Of a stretch of DNA of 46,426 nt, positions 1 to 7,773 are shown one piece after another. The DNA is from Haloglomus irregulare (GTDB taxonomy: Archaea > Halobacteriota > Halobacteria > Halobacteriales > Haloarculaceae). Every line of letters begins with the position of its first letter. Positions within the stretch are counted from its first letter, which is position 1. Where the stretch lies: contig NZ_QMDX01000016.1 of NCBI RefSeq assembly GCF_007421925.1, positions 1 to 46,426 on the forward strand. The letters are read 5' to 3'. A program made the position numbers and the translations under genes. Below the pieces are notes generated by a model, which searched no databases, was not told where the DNA came from, and worked only from the letters and a program-made list of their open reading frames with translations.

Positions 1-2
1 GT

Positions 3-473
3 GCTGCGATGGCGCTCCATCGCCTGCTCAACGAGGGAAAACTGCTGGTGAAGGCACATGGCGAGCTGGTCGAACCCCATCCGTCGGCGCGGATCGTAAT
101 CACGATGAATCCGCCCACCCGGGAGTACCGCGATTCCGAGCCGATGAACTCCGCCACCCGGGGGCGGTTCCGCGCGCTCGAACAGCCCTACATCCAGGAC
201 ATCGAGGTCGAACTCGACACGCTTGATGCGCAGGTCAACAGTGGCTCCCGCGTCGTCGATCGGGGCACGCTCCGGAAGATCGTCCAGTTCGCCCACCAGA
301 CCCGGCAGAACGAGAACTGGCCGACGCTGTCAACGCGGAACCTCGTAATCGTCTGTGAGCACATCGAGGACGGCGCCTCGCCGAAGGCTGCGGTGAAGAA
401 CGAAGTGTGGGCGGTCGCCGAGCCGAACCAATATCCTGGAGACACCTACGAGACGCTCGATGATTATCTCTGA
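3..473 (+). CDS. MoxR-type AAA+ ATPase, C-terminal part (5' end outside window)
   Basis: The frame is open to the left window edge, so this is the 3' part of a longer gene; the first ATG (position 9) is internal. The protein shows the second half of a dynein-related/MoxR AAA+ module: a sensor-1 strand ending in ITMNP, then the TRGRF arginine-finger region and a helical lid. Walker A and B lie outside the window. MoxR ATPases act as chaperone-like remodelers with a VWA-domain partner, and a VWA protein is encoded about 1 kb downstream on the same strand. The two genes are separated by a toxin-antitoxin pair. The exact subfamily (CbbQ/NorQ versus GvpN-like) cannot be settled from the visible part. 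Confidence 0.8.
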   Translation, partial: AAMALHRLLNEGKLLVKAHGELVEPHPSARIVITMNPPTREYRDSEPMNSATRGRFRALEQPYIQDIEVELDTLDAQVNSGSRVVDRGTLRKIVQFAHQTRQNENWPTLSTRNLVIVCEHIEDGASPKAAVKNEVWAVAEPNQYPGDTYETLDDYL

Positions 474-544
474 GAGCTATTTGCTCAAGTACCGCAAAAG
501 CGAGTATCAGAGGTTGCCCATACGTTCAAACCCCTCGGTCTCAT

Positions 545-550
545 AAGGAT
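545..550 (+). promoter_or_regulatory. Possible ribosome-binding site of the DUF433 gene
   Basis: An AAGGAT stretch lies 7 bases before the ATG at 558, a reasonable Shine-Dalgarno position. An overlapping TATATA is too close to the ATG to be the TATA box of this gene. Confidence 0.35.
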
Positions 551-557
551 ATATACG

Positions 558-863
558 ATGGCCCAGCAGGCCGCTCCGATCGCGCACGACCTCATGGACG
601 AGCCCCACGTTGCTGGCCGACGGGTGTCCGTTCTGCAGCTGTACGAGCGCGTCGAGGAGGTCGGCCTCAATCCCCACGAGGTCGCCGACCAGTACGACCT
701 CGACGTGGCAGCAGTCTACTACGCGCTAGCGTACTACCACGCCAACCCAGAGGAGATGCAGCAGGTTCGAGATCAGCGCGAGACTGCCGCGTCGGAGCTT
801 CGAGAAGCGGCTACTCAGAACCGTCCAGAGGGAATTACCCCACCCGGGACCGACCGCGAGTAG
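558..863 (+). CDS. DUF433-family antitoxin-like protein
   Basis: This 101-aa protein has the DUF433 layout: a short strand segment (HVAGRRVSVLQLYERV), then a helix-turn-helix-like part (NPHEVADQYDLDVAAVYYAL) and a charged C-terminal helix. DUF433 proteins are usually the upstream partner of PIN-like DUF5615 proteins, and that is the arrangement here: the next gene starts 3 bases after this stop. Its likely role is to neutralise the partner and repress the pair by DNA binding; that part is inference from the family. The C-terminal tail is acidic and probably disordered. Confidence 0.72.
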   Translation: MAQQAAPIAHDLMDEPHVAGRRVSVLQLYERVEEVGLNPHEVADQYDLDVAAVYYALAYYHANPEEMQQVRDQRETAASELREAATQNRPEGITPPGTDRE

Positions 864-866
864 TGC

Positions 867-1223
867 ATGGGGGACGATGACTGGGGGTTTCTGCTCGATG
901 AGAATATCGAACGCGCGGTGGGGACGTGTCTCCGCGAGCACGGCTACAGGGTAGACCACATCGTGTCTGTCCTCGATCCAGGGGTCGACGACCTGACTGC
1001 TGTGCTCCCATACGCCCGCGCCGAGGACCTCATCGTCGTCACCAAAGATGTCTCAGATTTTAGCGCGCTCAATCCCGAGGATCACGAAGGCCTCATTCTC
1101 ATCAACAGTCACCGACTCACCGCCACCGAGATGTGCGCTGCGGTTCGCCAGATCGTCAGCGCCTACTCGTCTCGTGACGCACTCCGTGATCACTTCGAGT
1201 TCCTTGACCAGTGGGTAGAGTGA
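867..1223 (+). CDS. DUF5615-family PIN-like toxin
   Basis: This 118-aa protein matches the PIN-like DUF5615 fold. It has an N-terminal strand with acidic residues (FLLDENIE), a central strand leading to VVTKDVSDF with the second acidic cluster, and the motif GLILINSHRLTATEM near the C-terminus. PIN-fold toxins are metal-dependent ribonucleases and these aspartate/glutamate positions are the expected ligands. It sits 3 bases after the DUF433 gene, so the two are probably co-transcribed as a VapBC-like module. No activity can be read from sequence alone. The pair separates the MoxR and VWA genes. Confidence 0.75.
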   Translation: MGDDDWGFLLDENIERAVGTCLREHGYRVDHIVSVLDPGVDDLTAVLPYARAEDLIVVTKDVSDFSALNPEDHEGLILINSHRLTATEMCAAVRQIVSAYSSRDALRDHFEFLDQWVE

Positions 1224-1298
1224 ATCTGGGCCGACCCTCCAACTGCGAACCCACTTTCAGCGCGAGACGAGCGACGGGGATCGAACGACGACGTGATT

Positions 1299-1451
1299 AT
1301 GCCCAACGACATCACCGGTGAGGAGCCTGAATCGGAGCCAGCCCCCCGTTCGGTGAGTCATGAAGCGAATGTCGATGTTCGAGGCGGGACAGAGATGGTT
1401 ACCCCACATTCTGGTTCAATCAAAACCCGTGGGGTAACTACGCCCGCGTGA
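1299..1451 (+). CDS. Possible 50-aa acidic small protein
   Basis: An ATG frame of 50 codons begins MPNDITGEEPESEP and ends TRGVTTPA. It is acidic like neighbouring proteins, but it spans the whole GTTACCCCAC inverted repeat, so its C-terminal half would be dictated by that element. It has no recognisable family. It may simply be non-coding regulatory DNA. Confidence 0.2.
   Translation: MPNDITGEEPESEPAPRSVSHEANVDVRGGTEMVTPHSGSIKTRGVTTPA
1398..1438. repeat. Paired inverted repeat GTTACCCCAC/GTGGGGTAAC, copy 1
   Basis: Perfect 10-base arms at 1398-1407 and 1429-1438 are separated by 21 bases, so half-site starts are 31 bases apart, about three helical turns. It lies upstream of the VWA gene, just before a TATA-like TTTAAT. 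The geometry suits an operator bound by a dimeric or tetrameric regulator better than a hairpin. Confidence 0.75.
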
Positions 1452-1457
1452 TTTAAT
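1451..1457 (+). promoter_or_regulatory. TATA-box-like element of the VWA gene
   Basis: ATTTAAT lies about 45-50 bases before the ATG at 1502, giving a predicted start of transcription near 1480 and a short leader. It follows directly after inverted-repeat copy 1, so a bound regulator would sit at the TFB/TBP site. Confidence 0.4.
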
Positions 1458-1501
1458 TCTTGCAAAGGAGCGGAGGGGTCTCGCACCTCTCGTTCCTCAC
1501 C

Positions 1502-4138
1502 ATGTCCAACACTGAACCCCCGGTTGACTCGAATACTCCCGTCGACACGTTCACCCCTGACGTTCATGCCCGGGTGCGGATGTCGGTCGGCCGGGCCGAC
1601 CGTCTTCAGTCGTTCCTCCAGGGTCATCTCCCGCCCGGCATCGACATCGAGATCGTGCTCACCCCGGCGGTTCAGACGGCAGCGGTGCTACCCGCCGATG
1701 TCGACGCGCTCGTCAGTAGTGACGCGACCGAACTCGAACGACGGCAAGCCGCTCAGTTGCTCAAGGACGTCGATGCGGAATTTCTCGTCCTCATCACGAC
1801 CGCGCCGGCGCCGCTCGATCGCGTCCCGTTGAACGACCAGCTCACCGCTGACCACGCGCACCAGTTCGGCCTCGCCTTCCATGAACTCCTGCACATCCTC
1901 AAAACCGCCATCGTCCCCATCGCCGCGTTACTCGACGCCGAGGTCGACCCAGAGTACCATCGGTACGTCCACGAACTGATCAACATCATCGAGGACGGCG
2001 CGATCGAAAAGGAGGCAATCCACGGCGCGAACTTCAGCGATACCGCCGAGATCCGACTCGAACTCACTCGCCGGATTCACTCCCAGACGCCCGATGACCT
2101 TGGCGATGGCCAGCAAGCACGCCTCTCGTTCTGGGATGCGGTGACCACCGCCCTGTACGACGCCACGGTTTACCCAACTGGCACCACCGGGGTCCTCCTT
2201 GACGAGGCAGACAGCCGTGTCGGGTTCGTCTCCGAAGCCGACGAGACCGCCTTCCGAACGGTACGGGACGCGTTGGATCAGCTCGCCGCGGACGCCCTCA
2301 CCATTCGAGGGATTGACCTCGACGACGCGACCCACAGGCACGACAAGACCGCCTCGGTCGAGCGGGCTCGCCGCGTCATCAACACCTGGACATCGACGCT
2401 CCAGCCGATCGTTGCAGGGACCGTCGACCCGACCGATGATTCGCAGGGGAACGAAGATACCACCTCAAAGAACGACGGTCATGACTGTTCCTCGCCACAG
2501 GACGACCCGGCTGAAACCCCCGGGGAAGCTGGCGTCTCGCTCGCTCGCGAGGCGACGGAGGACCCGTATCAGGACGTGTTCGACCACCCGACGGTGACGC
2601 CGGATCCCGACATGGATGATGCGAACAGCTCGGTGAGTTCTCCCACGTCAGATCTCGAGGAACCCACCGGCGACCCCGCATCATCCCTAGTCGAACAGGA
2701 AGGGAGCGGCCAGAGTCGTGACGATCACCTGCCGGAAGCGGACGACGACTCAGAATTAGGGTCGGAACCGACCATTAAAGCGGGCGAAGGACTCGACGAT
2801 CACCCGTCGAGACCGCAAGCACTCGCGGCGGCTGCCGAGCGAACTCGCGAAGATCGAGACGAGCCGGGAACCGGAGGCGAGCACTTGTCCTCGGTGGGTA
2901 CCCAAGATGGTCGGGTAGATGCCGACAAGGATGAAAGCGTGGCGCAGACATCACTCGAGTCGTTTCAGTCTGGATCGGCAGCGTCCGAGTCCTCCGAGAC
3001 TGACGACTGGAACGACGGGATGGGCGACTCGGAGCCGTCCAGTGAAGACGAACCAACGGACGGTCGCGCCGGCGATATCGATCACGGAGCAGCGGACGAG
3101 CCGTCACCAGGGCCGGCTCACGGCGGCGACGAGCAGGTCGCACCGTCACCGGCGGAGTACGAGCAGGCGCTTGAGCACGATCGAGAGGCGGCCCAACGCG
3201 AGGCAGCACGGGAGCAGGTCGACCGAGAGGCCGTCGAACGAGAACTTCAGGAACTCGGTGGCGTGCTTGACCGGCAGCGGCGGGACTGTGAACAGTACTC
3301 GGGTGACGGGCCCAAATCCGCGGCTGAGACGCACGATGGAGGCGGGAGCGGGGCTGACCCAGAGAGCCTCGACGACATCGTGTTCGCCCCGGTCACCGAT
3401 GATCTCGTCCCACCTGGCCAGTGGGCTGCCGTCGAGGACGGCGCCGCCCGTGTTGCGCAGGTCCTCGAGAAGGAACTCACACTCGAACGCCAACGGGGAA
3501 CCAGGACCGGTCTGACAGCTGGGAAGTATGATACCCGCGCCGGGCACCGACTCGCCATCGGCGATCCGCGGGTCTGTGAGACCGCGACACCAGGCCAGGA
3601 GAAGCGTTACGCCTTGGTGCTCGTGCTGGACCGGTCGGGCTCGATGCGTAACGGCGATCCCCCGAAGATCGAGGTGGCCACCCGGGCGGTCGCCCGGCTC
3701 GCCGTCGCTGCCGAAGGCTTGGGGATTCGTGTCACCATCGTCGACTTCATCGACGGTCAGGCCCGTCTCGCGAAACCGTTCGCCGTCGAGACGCGTCACG
3801 TCCAGACGACGCTCCTCGATACCGACTGTGGTGGCGGGACGCCCCTAGCCGAGGCGATCAGTCTCGCTCGGACGGTCGTGGACACCCAGCGTGACGAACC
3901 GTTGATCATCACCATCACTGATGACCGCCCGAGCGACGTCGAGGCAGTCAAACGCGAACTCCGAGATTCGTATGCACCGGTGTGTTCGCTGACGGTCGCG
4001 ACTGACTGCGAGCCGGGGACGCTCGCGCCGGACGCGTCAGCGCTGGCCCCGTACTACGAGCGGCAGGCGGCAGTGTACGATATCGACGCAATCGATGATC
4101 GGCTCGATCAGTTCGCGAGTCTCCTCACCGGATTGTGA
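1502..4138 (+). CDS. HExxH metallopeptidase-like plus VWA domain protein (MoxR partner)
   Basis: The protein has 878 aa from the ATG at 1502; a TTG 42 bases upstream would add 14 residues lacking acidic character. The N-terminal region has HELLH at residues 127-131 and an ED motif at 164-165 within NIIEDGAIE, a pattern like the HExxH and LEDxRxE motifs of CobT/NorD-type proteins. Residues of roughly 310-560 form a long Asp/Glu/Ser/Pro-rich linker, followed by a charged helical stretch. The C-terminal VWA domain has a complete MIDAS: D710-R-S712-G-S714, the TPLAE threonine and the ITDDRPSD aspartate. VWA proteins of this type work with MoxR ATPases, here encoded upstream. Whether the HExxH site is catalytic is unknown. 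It is preceded by inverted-repeat copy 1. Confidence 0.82.
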   Translation: MSNTEPPVDSNTPVDTFTPDVHARVRMSVGRADRLQSFLQGHLPPGIDIEIVLTPAVQTAAVLPADVDALVSSDATELERRQAAQLLKDVDAEFLVLITTAPAPLDRVPLNDQLTADHAHQFGLAFHELLHILKTAIVPIAALLDAEVDPEYHRYVHELINIIEDGAIEKEAIHGANFSDTAEIRLELTRRIHSQTPDDLGDGQQARLSFWDAVTTALYDATVYPTGTTGVLLDEADSRVGFVSEADETAFRTVRDALDQLAADALTIRGIDLDDATHRHDKTASVERARRVINTWTSTLQPIVAGTVDPTDDSQGNEDTTSKNDGHDCSSPQDDPAETPGEAGVSLAREATEDPYQDVFDHPTVTPDPDMDDANSSVSSPTSDLEEPTGDPASSLVEQEGSGQSRDDHLPEADDDSELGSEPTIKAGEGLDDHPSRPQALAAAAERTREDRDEPGTGGEHLSSVGTQDGRVDADKDESVAQTSLESFQSGSAASESSETDDWNDGMGDSEPSSEDEPTDGRAGDIDHGAADEPSPGPAHGGDEQVAPSPAEYEQALEHDREAAQREAAREQVDREAVERELQELGGVLDRQRRDCEQYSGDGPKSAAETHDGGGSGADPESLDDIVFAPVTDDLVPPGQWAAVEDGAARVAQVLEKELTLERQRGTRTGLTAGKYDTRAGHRLAIGDPRVCETATPGQEKRYALVLVLDRSGSMRNGDPPKIEVATRAVARLAVAAEGLGIRVTIVDFIDGQARLAKPFAVETRHVQTTLLDTDCGGGTPLAEAISLARTVVDTQRDEPLIITITDDRPSDVEAVKRELRDSYAPVCSLTVATDCEPGTLAPDASALAPYYERQAAVYDIDAIDDRLDQFASLLTGL

Positions 4139-4201
4139 ATCTGCTATCGTCGGTCGACAGTAGATTTCCTCGAGTGCCTCGTTCTGTGTAGTTTCGTTCG
4201 C

Positions 4202-4209
4202 GATTTATC
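4202..4209 (+). promoter_or_regulatory. TATA-box-like element of the SWIM gene
   Basis: GATTTATC lies about 50 bases before the ATG at 4258, in the 119-base gap after the VWA gene. This suggests the SWIM gene can be transcribed on its own. No GTTACCCCAC element is present in this gap. Confidence 0.35.
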
Positions 4210-4257
4210 GATCACAAGGGGGTGAGGTAGACCCGATACTGGGTCATCTCGAAATCC

Positions 4258-5280
4258 ATGACGACAAGACGAATCCACACGAGCAACGGGGACCTCCCGC
4301 CGCTCTCACTCCCCCCTGGAGCGCTCGCGAAGACCGATCAGCGGCACCGCTACGATGTCGGCGACGAACCGCCTGCTATCGAGCCGATCGAACATCGTAT
4401 CCGACTGGATTTCATGGCCGGTGGCCCGATCCGTCGGTCACACCTCCTCGATCAACACAACCCGTGGACGACTGATCCCGGTGAATCCGGCCCCGACCCG
4501 TGGCGAGAGGCGGGACGGTCGAAACCGGCCGGCCTGCTGTACGCGGAAGCCTCCTGTCGGCGCACGCTCGCCGAAGAACGACGGTACTACGACCGCTTCG
4601 AGGCGAACCATTCGGCAGATCTAGACGACGTCCCCGCGTTTCTCGCCCACCGGTTGCAGGTCTGCCGGAACGCTGAAGAGCCACGTGCTGCCCTCGAGGA
4701 CGAGCAGGCGCGTCGCGAACGCTGGTACTCAACGATCATTCCCTGGATGAACCTCTACCACGTCCTGAAACGCTCATCGTATGGCTCACTCCTCCCGCCC
4801 TCGGTTACGAGTGGCGCTGCCGCCGATGAGCTCACCGAGCAGAATGCCTTCGTCGGCACGATCATCGTCGACGACGGTGCCGACATCCGGGCGATAGCAC
4901 GTGAGTACGGAGTCCCCGGCCGGTTCGTCGTTCGCGAGAGCGATTTCTCCTCAAGCGCCGTCGAATGTGCGCCACTGCCGAGCGACTTCGGAATCGATCT
5001 TCCGGCTCCGCTGCTGGTTGGGAAGTTCGCCAGCGGAAGCCAGTATCCACTACTGCCCTGGTCGGATGGGCTGGTCTGCTCGTGTCCGTACAAGCATGAC
5101 CGGCCTTGGCGCGTCCTGTGCAAGCACGAGTTGCTTGCTGCTGTTGTCGCTGGTGAGGAGGATTCGATTTTCCTTCCAGTCACCCAAGGACTGGACGTAC
5201 CGCATCGGGCGCGGCGATTTGTGGGCCCGACCATCGCGAGTCACCACACGCCTCGGACCGAGTCAGGATCTCGTCCATAG
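4258..5280 (+). CDS. SWIM zinc-finger protein
   Basis: The protein has 340 aa. A SWIM motif is visible near the C-terminus: C274-x-C276-x11-C288-x-H290 (CSC ... LCKH), preceded by LLPWSDGLV, which is the usual strand before a SWIM hairpin. SWIM modules bind zinc and mediate DNA or protein contacts. The N-terminal 270 residues are not recognisable and contain a charged helical middle section. SWIM proteins are commonly encoded beside MoxR ATPase and VWA genes in prokaryotes, which matches this neighbourhood. The stop codon TAG provides the first G of inverted-repeat copy 2, so gene end and operator abut. Confidence 0.8.
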   Translation: MTTRRIHTSNGDLPPLSLPPGALAKTDQRHRYDVGDEPPAIEPIEHRIRLDFMAGGPIRRSHLLDQHNPWTTDPGESGPDPWREAGRSKPAGLLYAEASCRRTLAEERRYYDRFEANHSADLDDVPAFLAHRLQVCRNAEEPRAALEDEQARRERWYSTIIPWMNLYHVLKRSSYGSLLPPSVTSGAAADELTEQNAFVGTIIVDDGADIRAIAREYGVPGRFVVRESDFSSSAVECAPLPSDFGIDLPAPLLVGKFASGSQYPLLPWSDGLVCSCPYKHDRPWRVLCKHELLAAVVAGEEDSIFLPVTQGLDVPHRARRFVGPTIASHHTPRTESGSRP

Positions 5281-5321
5281 TTACCCCACTACATAGATAT
5301 ATCCTATTGTCGTGGGGTAAC
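5280..5321. repeat. Paired inverted repeat GTTACCCCAC/GTGGGGTAAC, copy 2
   Basis: Perfect arms at 5280-5289 and 5312-5321 lie 22 bases apart, with half-site starts 32 bases apart. The spacer holds an AT-rich GATATATCC that could be a TATA box, which would place the operator arms on both sides of the promoter. The next gene starts at 5427. Confidence 0.75.
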
Positions 5322-5426
5322 TTGCCGATCATCGCGTGTCGCCCTTCGGTGAGCTAGTCAGAGTCAGCCCAGAGGTCCCTTCGTCACGAACGGAGTTGTT
5401 AATCGATGTCCCCGTGAAGTGATTAC

Positions 5427-5804
5427 ATGCCACCCTCTGATGAGGAATTCCCGGGTGATGACGAGGTCAACCTCAACGCGATTCGGTCCGATCTGTCGGA
5501 GATGCAATCGAGCATTGAGGACCACCAAGCCCTACTCGAACGTGGCCCTGAGCTTCGGGAGAACCATTTCATCGAAAGCCAGGTCGACATCGACGTGCCG
5601 CCAGTTGTCGCCGACTACATCCGCGCGGTCGTCCGCGAGGCCGCTGCTATGACCGTCGAAGAGCGTGACCAGTTCCTCTACGAGGAACTCCTTGGGTTTG
5701 AATTACGGACAACTCGATTCCACTTCCCCGACGGTGATGTTCTCGAGGCCGGTCCGGACGAGGTCGTACTCAGGCACGGTTCAGAGGGAGAGATCGAAGA
5801 GTAG
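5427..5804 (+). CDS. Hypothetical acidic protein
   Basis: This 125-aa protein has no family I recognise. Residues 1-30 are very acidic and probably flexible. The centre is helical (DVPPVVADYIRAVVREAAAMTVEERDQFLYEELLGFELR), and the end is a short strand-rich stretch (FHFPDGDVLEAGPDEVVLRHG). It lies between inverted-repeat copies 2 and 3, downstream of the SWIM gene on the same strand, so it may be an accessory part of the MoxR/VWA/SWIM system. No signal peptide or membrane segment is present. Confidence 0.6.
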   Translation: MPPSDEEFPGDDEVNLNAIRSDLSEMQSSIEDHQALLERGPELRENHFIESQVDIDVPPVVADYIRAVVREAAAMTVEERDQFLYEELLGFELRTTRFHFPDGDVLEAGPDEVVLRHGSEGEIEE

Positions 5805-5855
5805 CGAGTACCTTGACGAAAGTGAGTGTTAGCGATCGGTGACCGTCGGCAGATA

Positions 5856-5908
5856 GTTACCCCACAGTTACCCCACAAAGTGAGACATTAACAGTATCGT
5901 GGGGTAAC
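5856..5908. repeat. Paired inverted repeat copy 3 with an extra direct half-site
   Basis: A half-site GTTACCCCAC at 5856-5865 is followed one base later by a second at 5867-5876, then 22 bases and the inverse arm GTGGGGTAAC at 5899-5908. The inner pair has the same 32-base half-site spacing as copy 2. With the tnpB element's left-end hairpin at 6025, this accounts for most of the gene-free stretch 5805-6106. The gene it once preceded may have been displaced by the insertion. Confidence 0.75.
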
Positions 5909-6106
5909 GTCTGGATCTCAGGAGTCGTTTCCCGGGGGCCGTAGCAGACAGTAAGGAATGAGAAGTGGTATTATCAACCATACGTCAGACATATTGCGGG
6001 AGATTAAACGACACTAAGCAGAATTCCCCGGGTCACCGTACCTGGGGATGAATGCGACAACCGCCCCACTCAATCCATATCCCCAAGTACTCCGCACCCT
6101 AATCAT

Positions 6107-7408
6107 TTGTTAGTGGAGCAGACGTTCAATTACAGAGTTTATCCAACAGGCACTATGGCGAGTGAAGCCCGCCGTCACATCAACATCTGCCGGGAAGTGT
6201 ACAACCACGCACTCGGACTGTATGACTCTGCTCCAGATGGCGACAAACCCTCGTACACCCGACTTCAGAACAAACTCCCTGCGTGGAAACGCGAGTGGAA
6301 CTCGTGGACAACGGTGAACTCAAAGTGCTTGCAGATGGCTGTCCGACGCATCTATTCAAGCCTCAGCGTCCTCAAGTCACTCAAGTCCAAGGGATACAAG
6401 GTCGGGAAACTCAAGTGGAAATCCCCGAGAGAATACCGTAGTATTGTGTTCAATCAGTCCGGCTTCGACGTGGATAGTAACACGGGTCGAACCGAACACG
6501 CGACACTCGAACTCTCGAAACTCGGCACGATGGCCGTGGCCTATCACCGACCACTCCCCGACGACGGAGAGATCAAAGAAGTTCGTCTCAAGGAAGAAAA
6601 ATCAGGGAAGTGGCACGCCTCAATCGTCGTTGACCACGACCCAGAACATCCCGAAAAGGCAGCCGTCAAAGACATCCGACTCGAAGATACTGTGGGGATT
6701 GACCTCGGCATCCTCACGTTCGCACACGATTCAGACGGTAACGCTGTGACACCGTTGGACGAGTCTGAAGACCGCGAACGAATTGAGAAGCGTCACCAGG
6801 CGTTGTCTCGGAAGCAACACGGCTCTACGAACTGGGAGAAGACGCGTGTGAAGCTCGCGGAAGCCTACGAACGCTTGTCGAACAAGCGCAAGGACTTTAT
6901 TGAGAAACTCGCTCGCTCGTACACCACTCAGTATTCTGCGATATTCTTGGAGAAGCTGAACGTTCGAGAGATGCTCGAACAGGACTCGAATGGACGTAAT
7001 ATCGCGTCAATGTCGTGGAGTGCCGCGATTAAAACGTTCAAGCGTCACGGCAATAAGAACGGGTGTCATGTCGTGACGGTACCTCCCGACGGAACGACAA
7101 AACGGTGTACTCGTTGTGATGTTGAGTCAGACAAGGCAATCTGGGTGCGTGAACACTCGTGTCCCTCGTGTGGGTTCGAAGCAGACCGAGATGAGAACGC
7201 GTCGTACAACGTGCAGAAACTTGGGTTAGAGGAGTTGGGTATCGAGTACGATGTGGATGCGGTAGTAGGTCTGGGAGAGGCCGAATCAACGCCTGCGGAG
7301 ACTGCGCTCCCTACGGGTGCGGACGCGAGCGACAGTTCGTCGTTCCGTCTTGTGTCTGCAAAGCGCGTCGTCGAAACAGGAAGCCACGGGTCACCCGACC
7401 CGTGGTAA
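6107..7408 (+). CDS. tnpB: RNA-guided endonuclease TnpB
   Basis: The protein has 433 aa from TTG 6107; GTG 6113 is an alternative two codons later. The split RuvC nuclease is complete: D199 in VGIDLG, E282 in IFLEKLN, and the DRDENASYN motif at residues 360-368. A zinc ribbon (CTRC ... CPSC) lies just before the last motif. The N-terminal part has the usual helical NICREVYNHAL segment. TnpB cleaves DNA next to a transposon-adjacent motif under guidance of an RNA from the element's right end. All catalytic residues are present, so it may be active. The last codons overlap the right-end hairpin, as usual for omega-RNA. Confidence 0.9.
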   Translation: MLVEQTFNYRVYPTGTMASEARRHINICREVYNHALGLYDSAPDGDKPSYTRLQNKLPAWKREWNSWTTVNSKCLQMAVRRIYSSLSVLKSLKSKGYKVGKLKWKSPREYRSIVFNQSGFDVDSNTGRTEHATLELSKLGTMAVAYHRPLPDDGEIKEVRLKEEKSGKWHASIVVDHDPEHPEKAAVKDIRLEDTVGIDLGILTFAHDSDGNAVTPLDESEDRERIEKRHQALSRKQHGSTNWEKTRVKLAEAYERLSNKRKDFIEKLARSYTTQYSAIFLEKLNVREMLEQDSNGRNIASMSWSAAIKTFKRHGNKNGCHVVTVPPDGTTKRCTRCDVESDKAIWVREHSCPSCGFEADRDENASYNVQKLGLEELGIEYDVDAVVGLGEAESTPAETALPTGADASDSSSFRLVSAKRVVETGSHGSPDPW

Positions 7409-7413
7409 TTCAC
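7250..7413 (+). ncRNA. Putative omega-RNA 3' region of the tnpB element
   Basis: In this family the guide RNA scaffold overlaps the 3' end of tnpB and ends at the element's right end. Here the terminal hairpin (7384-7405, 9-base perfect stem, 4-base loop) overlaps the tnpB stop codon. The start coordinate is only an estimate; the guide would be read from sequence just past about 7413. Confidence 0.45.
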
Positions 7414-7464
7414 CACTGACAGCGAACGAACTGACGTCTATCACTGGTCAGAGTGTGAGAAACC

Positions 7465-7725
7465 ATGTGGTCCAATGAACCACAATCATTGCCCGACTGG
7501 ATCGAACGAGGATACCAGATCCTGTCGGCTAAGATTACGGACGCCAGTAGTGAGGGCCTCCCTCGCGACCGTGCGCGTGAGGAACTCCTTGCCCACGGGG
7601 AATTTCCCGACGAGCCTTCTGATGCGGAGTACGCAATAGACCACCTGCTGAATTCTGGATGGCTCTACGAAGTTGACGGCAGCCTCCGGATTACCGACCC
7701 TAATCTGAAGCCCGACGAATTCTGA
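7465..7725 (+). CDS. Hypothetical small winged-helix-like protein
   Basis: This 86-aa acidic protein is helical at the start (DWIERGYQILSAKIT). A repeated helix pattern (PRDRAREELLAHGEF, SDAEYAIDHLLNSGWLYEVDGSLRIT) resembles the helix-helix-wing end of small winged-helix proteins. No family is assigned. It stands alone between the tnpB element and the convergent orc gene. Confidence 0.55.
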   Translation: MWSNEPQSLPDWIERGYQILSAKITDASSEGLPRDRAREELLAHGEFPDEPSDAEYAIDHLLNSGWLYEVDGSLRITDPNLKPDEF

Positions 7726-7773
7726 AATTCCCAGGATTCCTCAACGACACAGCATTCTCGCTCAAAACTAGGC

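Larger units (their letters stand above)
6025..7413 (+). mobile_element. IS200/IS605-type element carrying only tnpB (IS1341 type)
   Basis: The left end is marked by a hairpin with 9-base arms at 6025-6033 and 6040-6048 (one G-T pair, 6-base loop). The right end is marked by a perfect 9-base hairpin at 7384-7392/7397-7405 followed by TAATTCAC. Subterminal hairpins are typical of this family, which moves as single-stranded DNA and makes no target duplication. No tnpA is present, so movement would need TnpA supplied in trans. Exact cleavage points are uncertain by several bases. Confidence 0.65.

Noticed and set aside
5867-5908. GTTACCCCAC pairs as transcription terminators
   Set aside because: Arms are 21-22 bases apart without a following T-run, and copy 1 lies directly before a promoter, so an operator-type role fits better.
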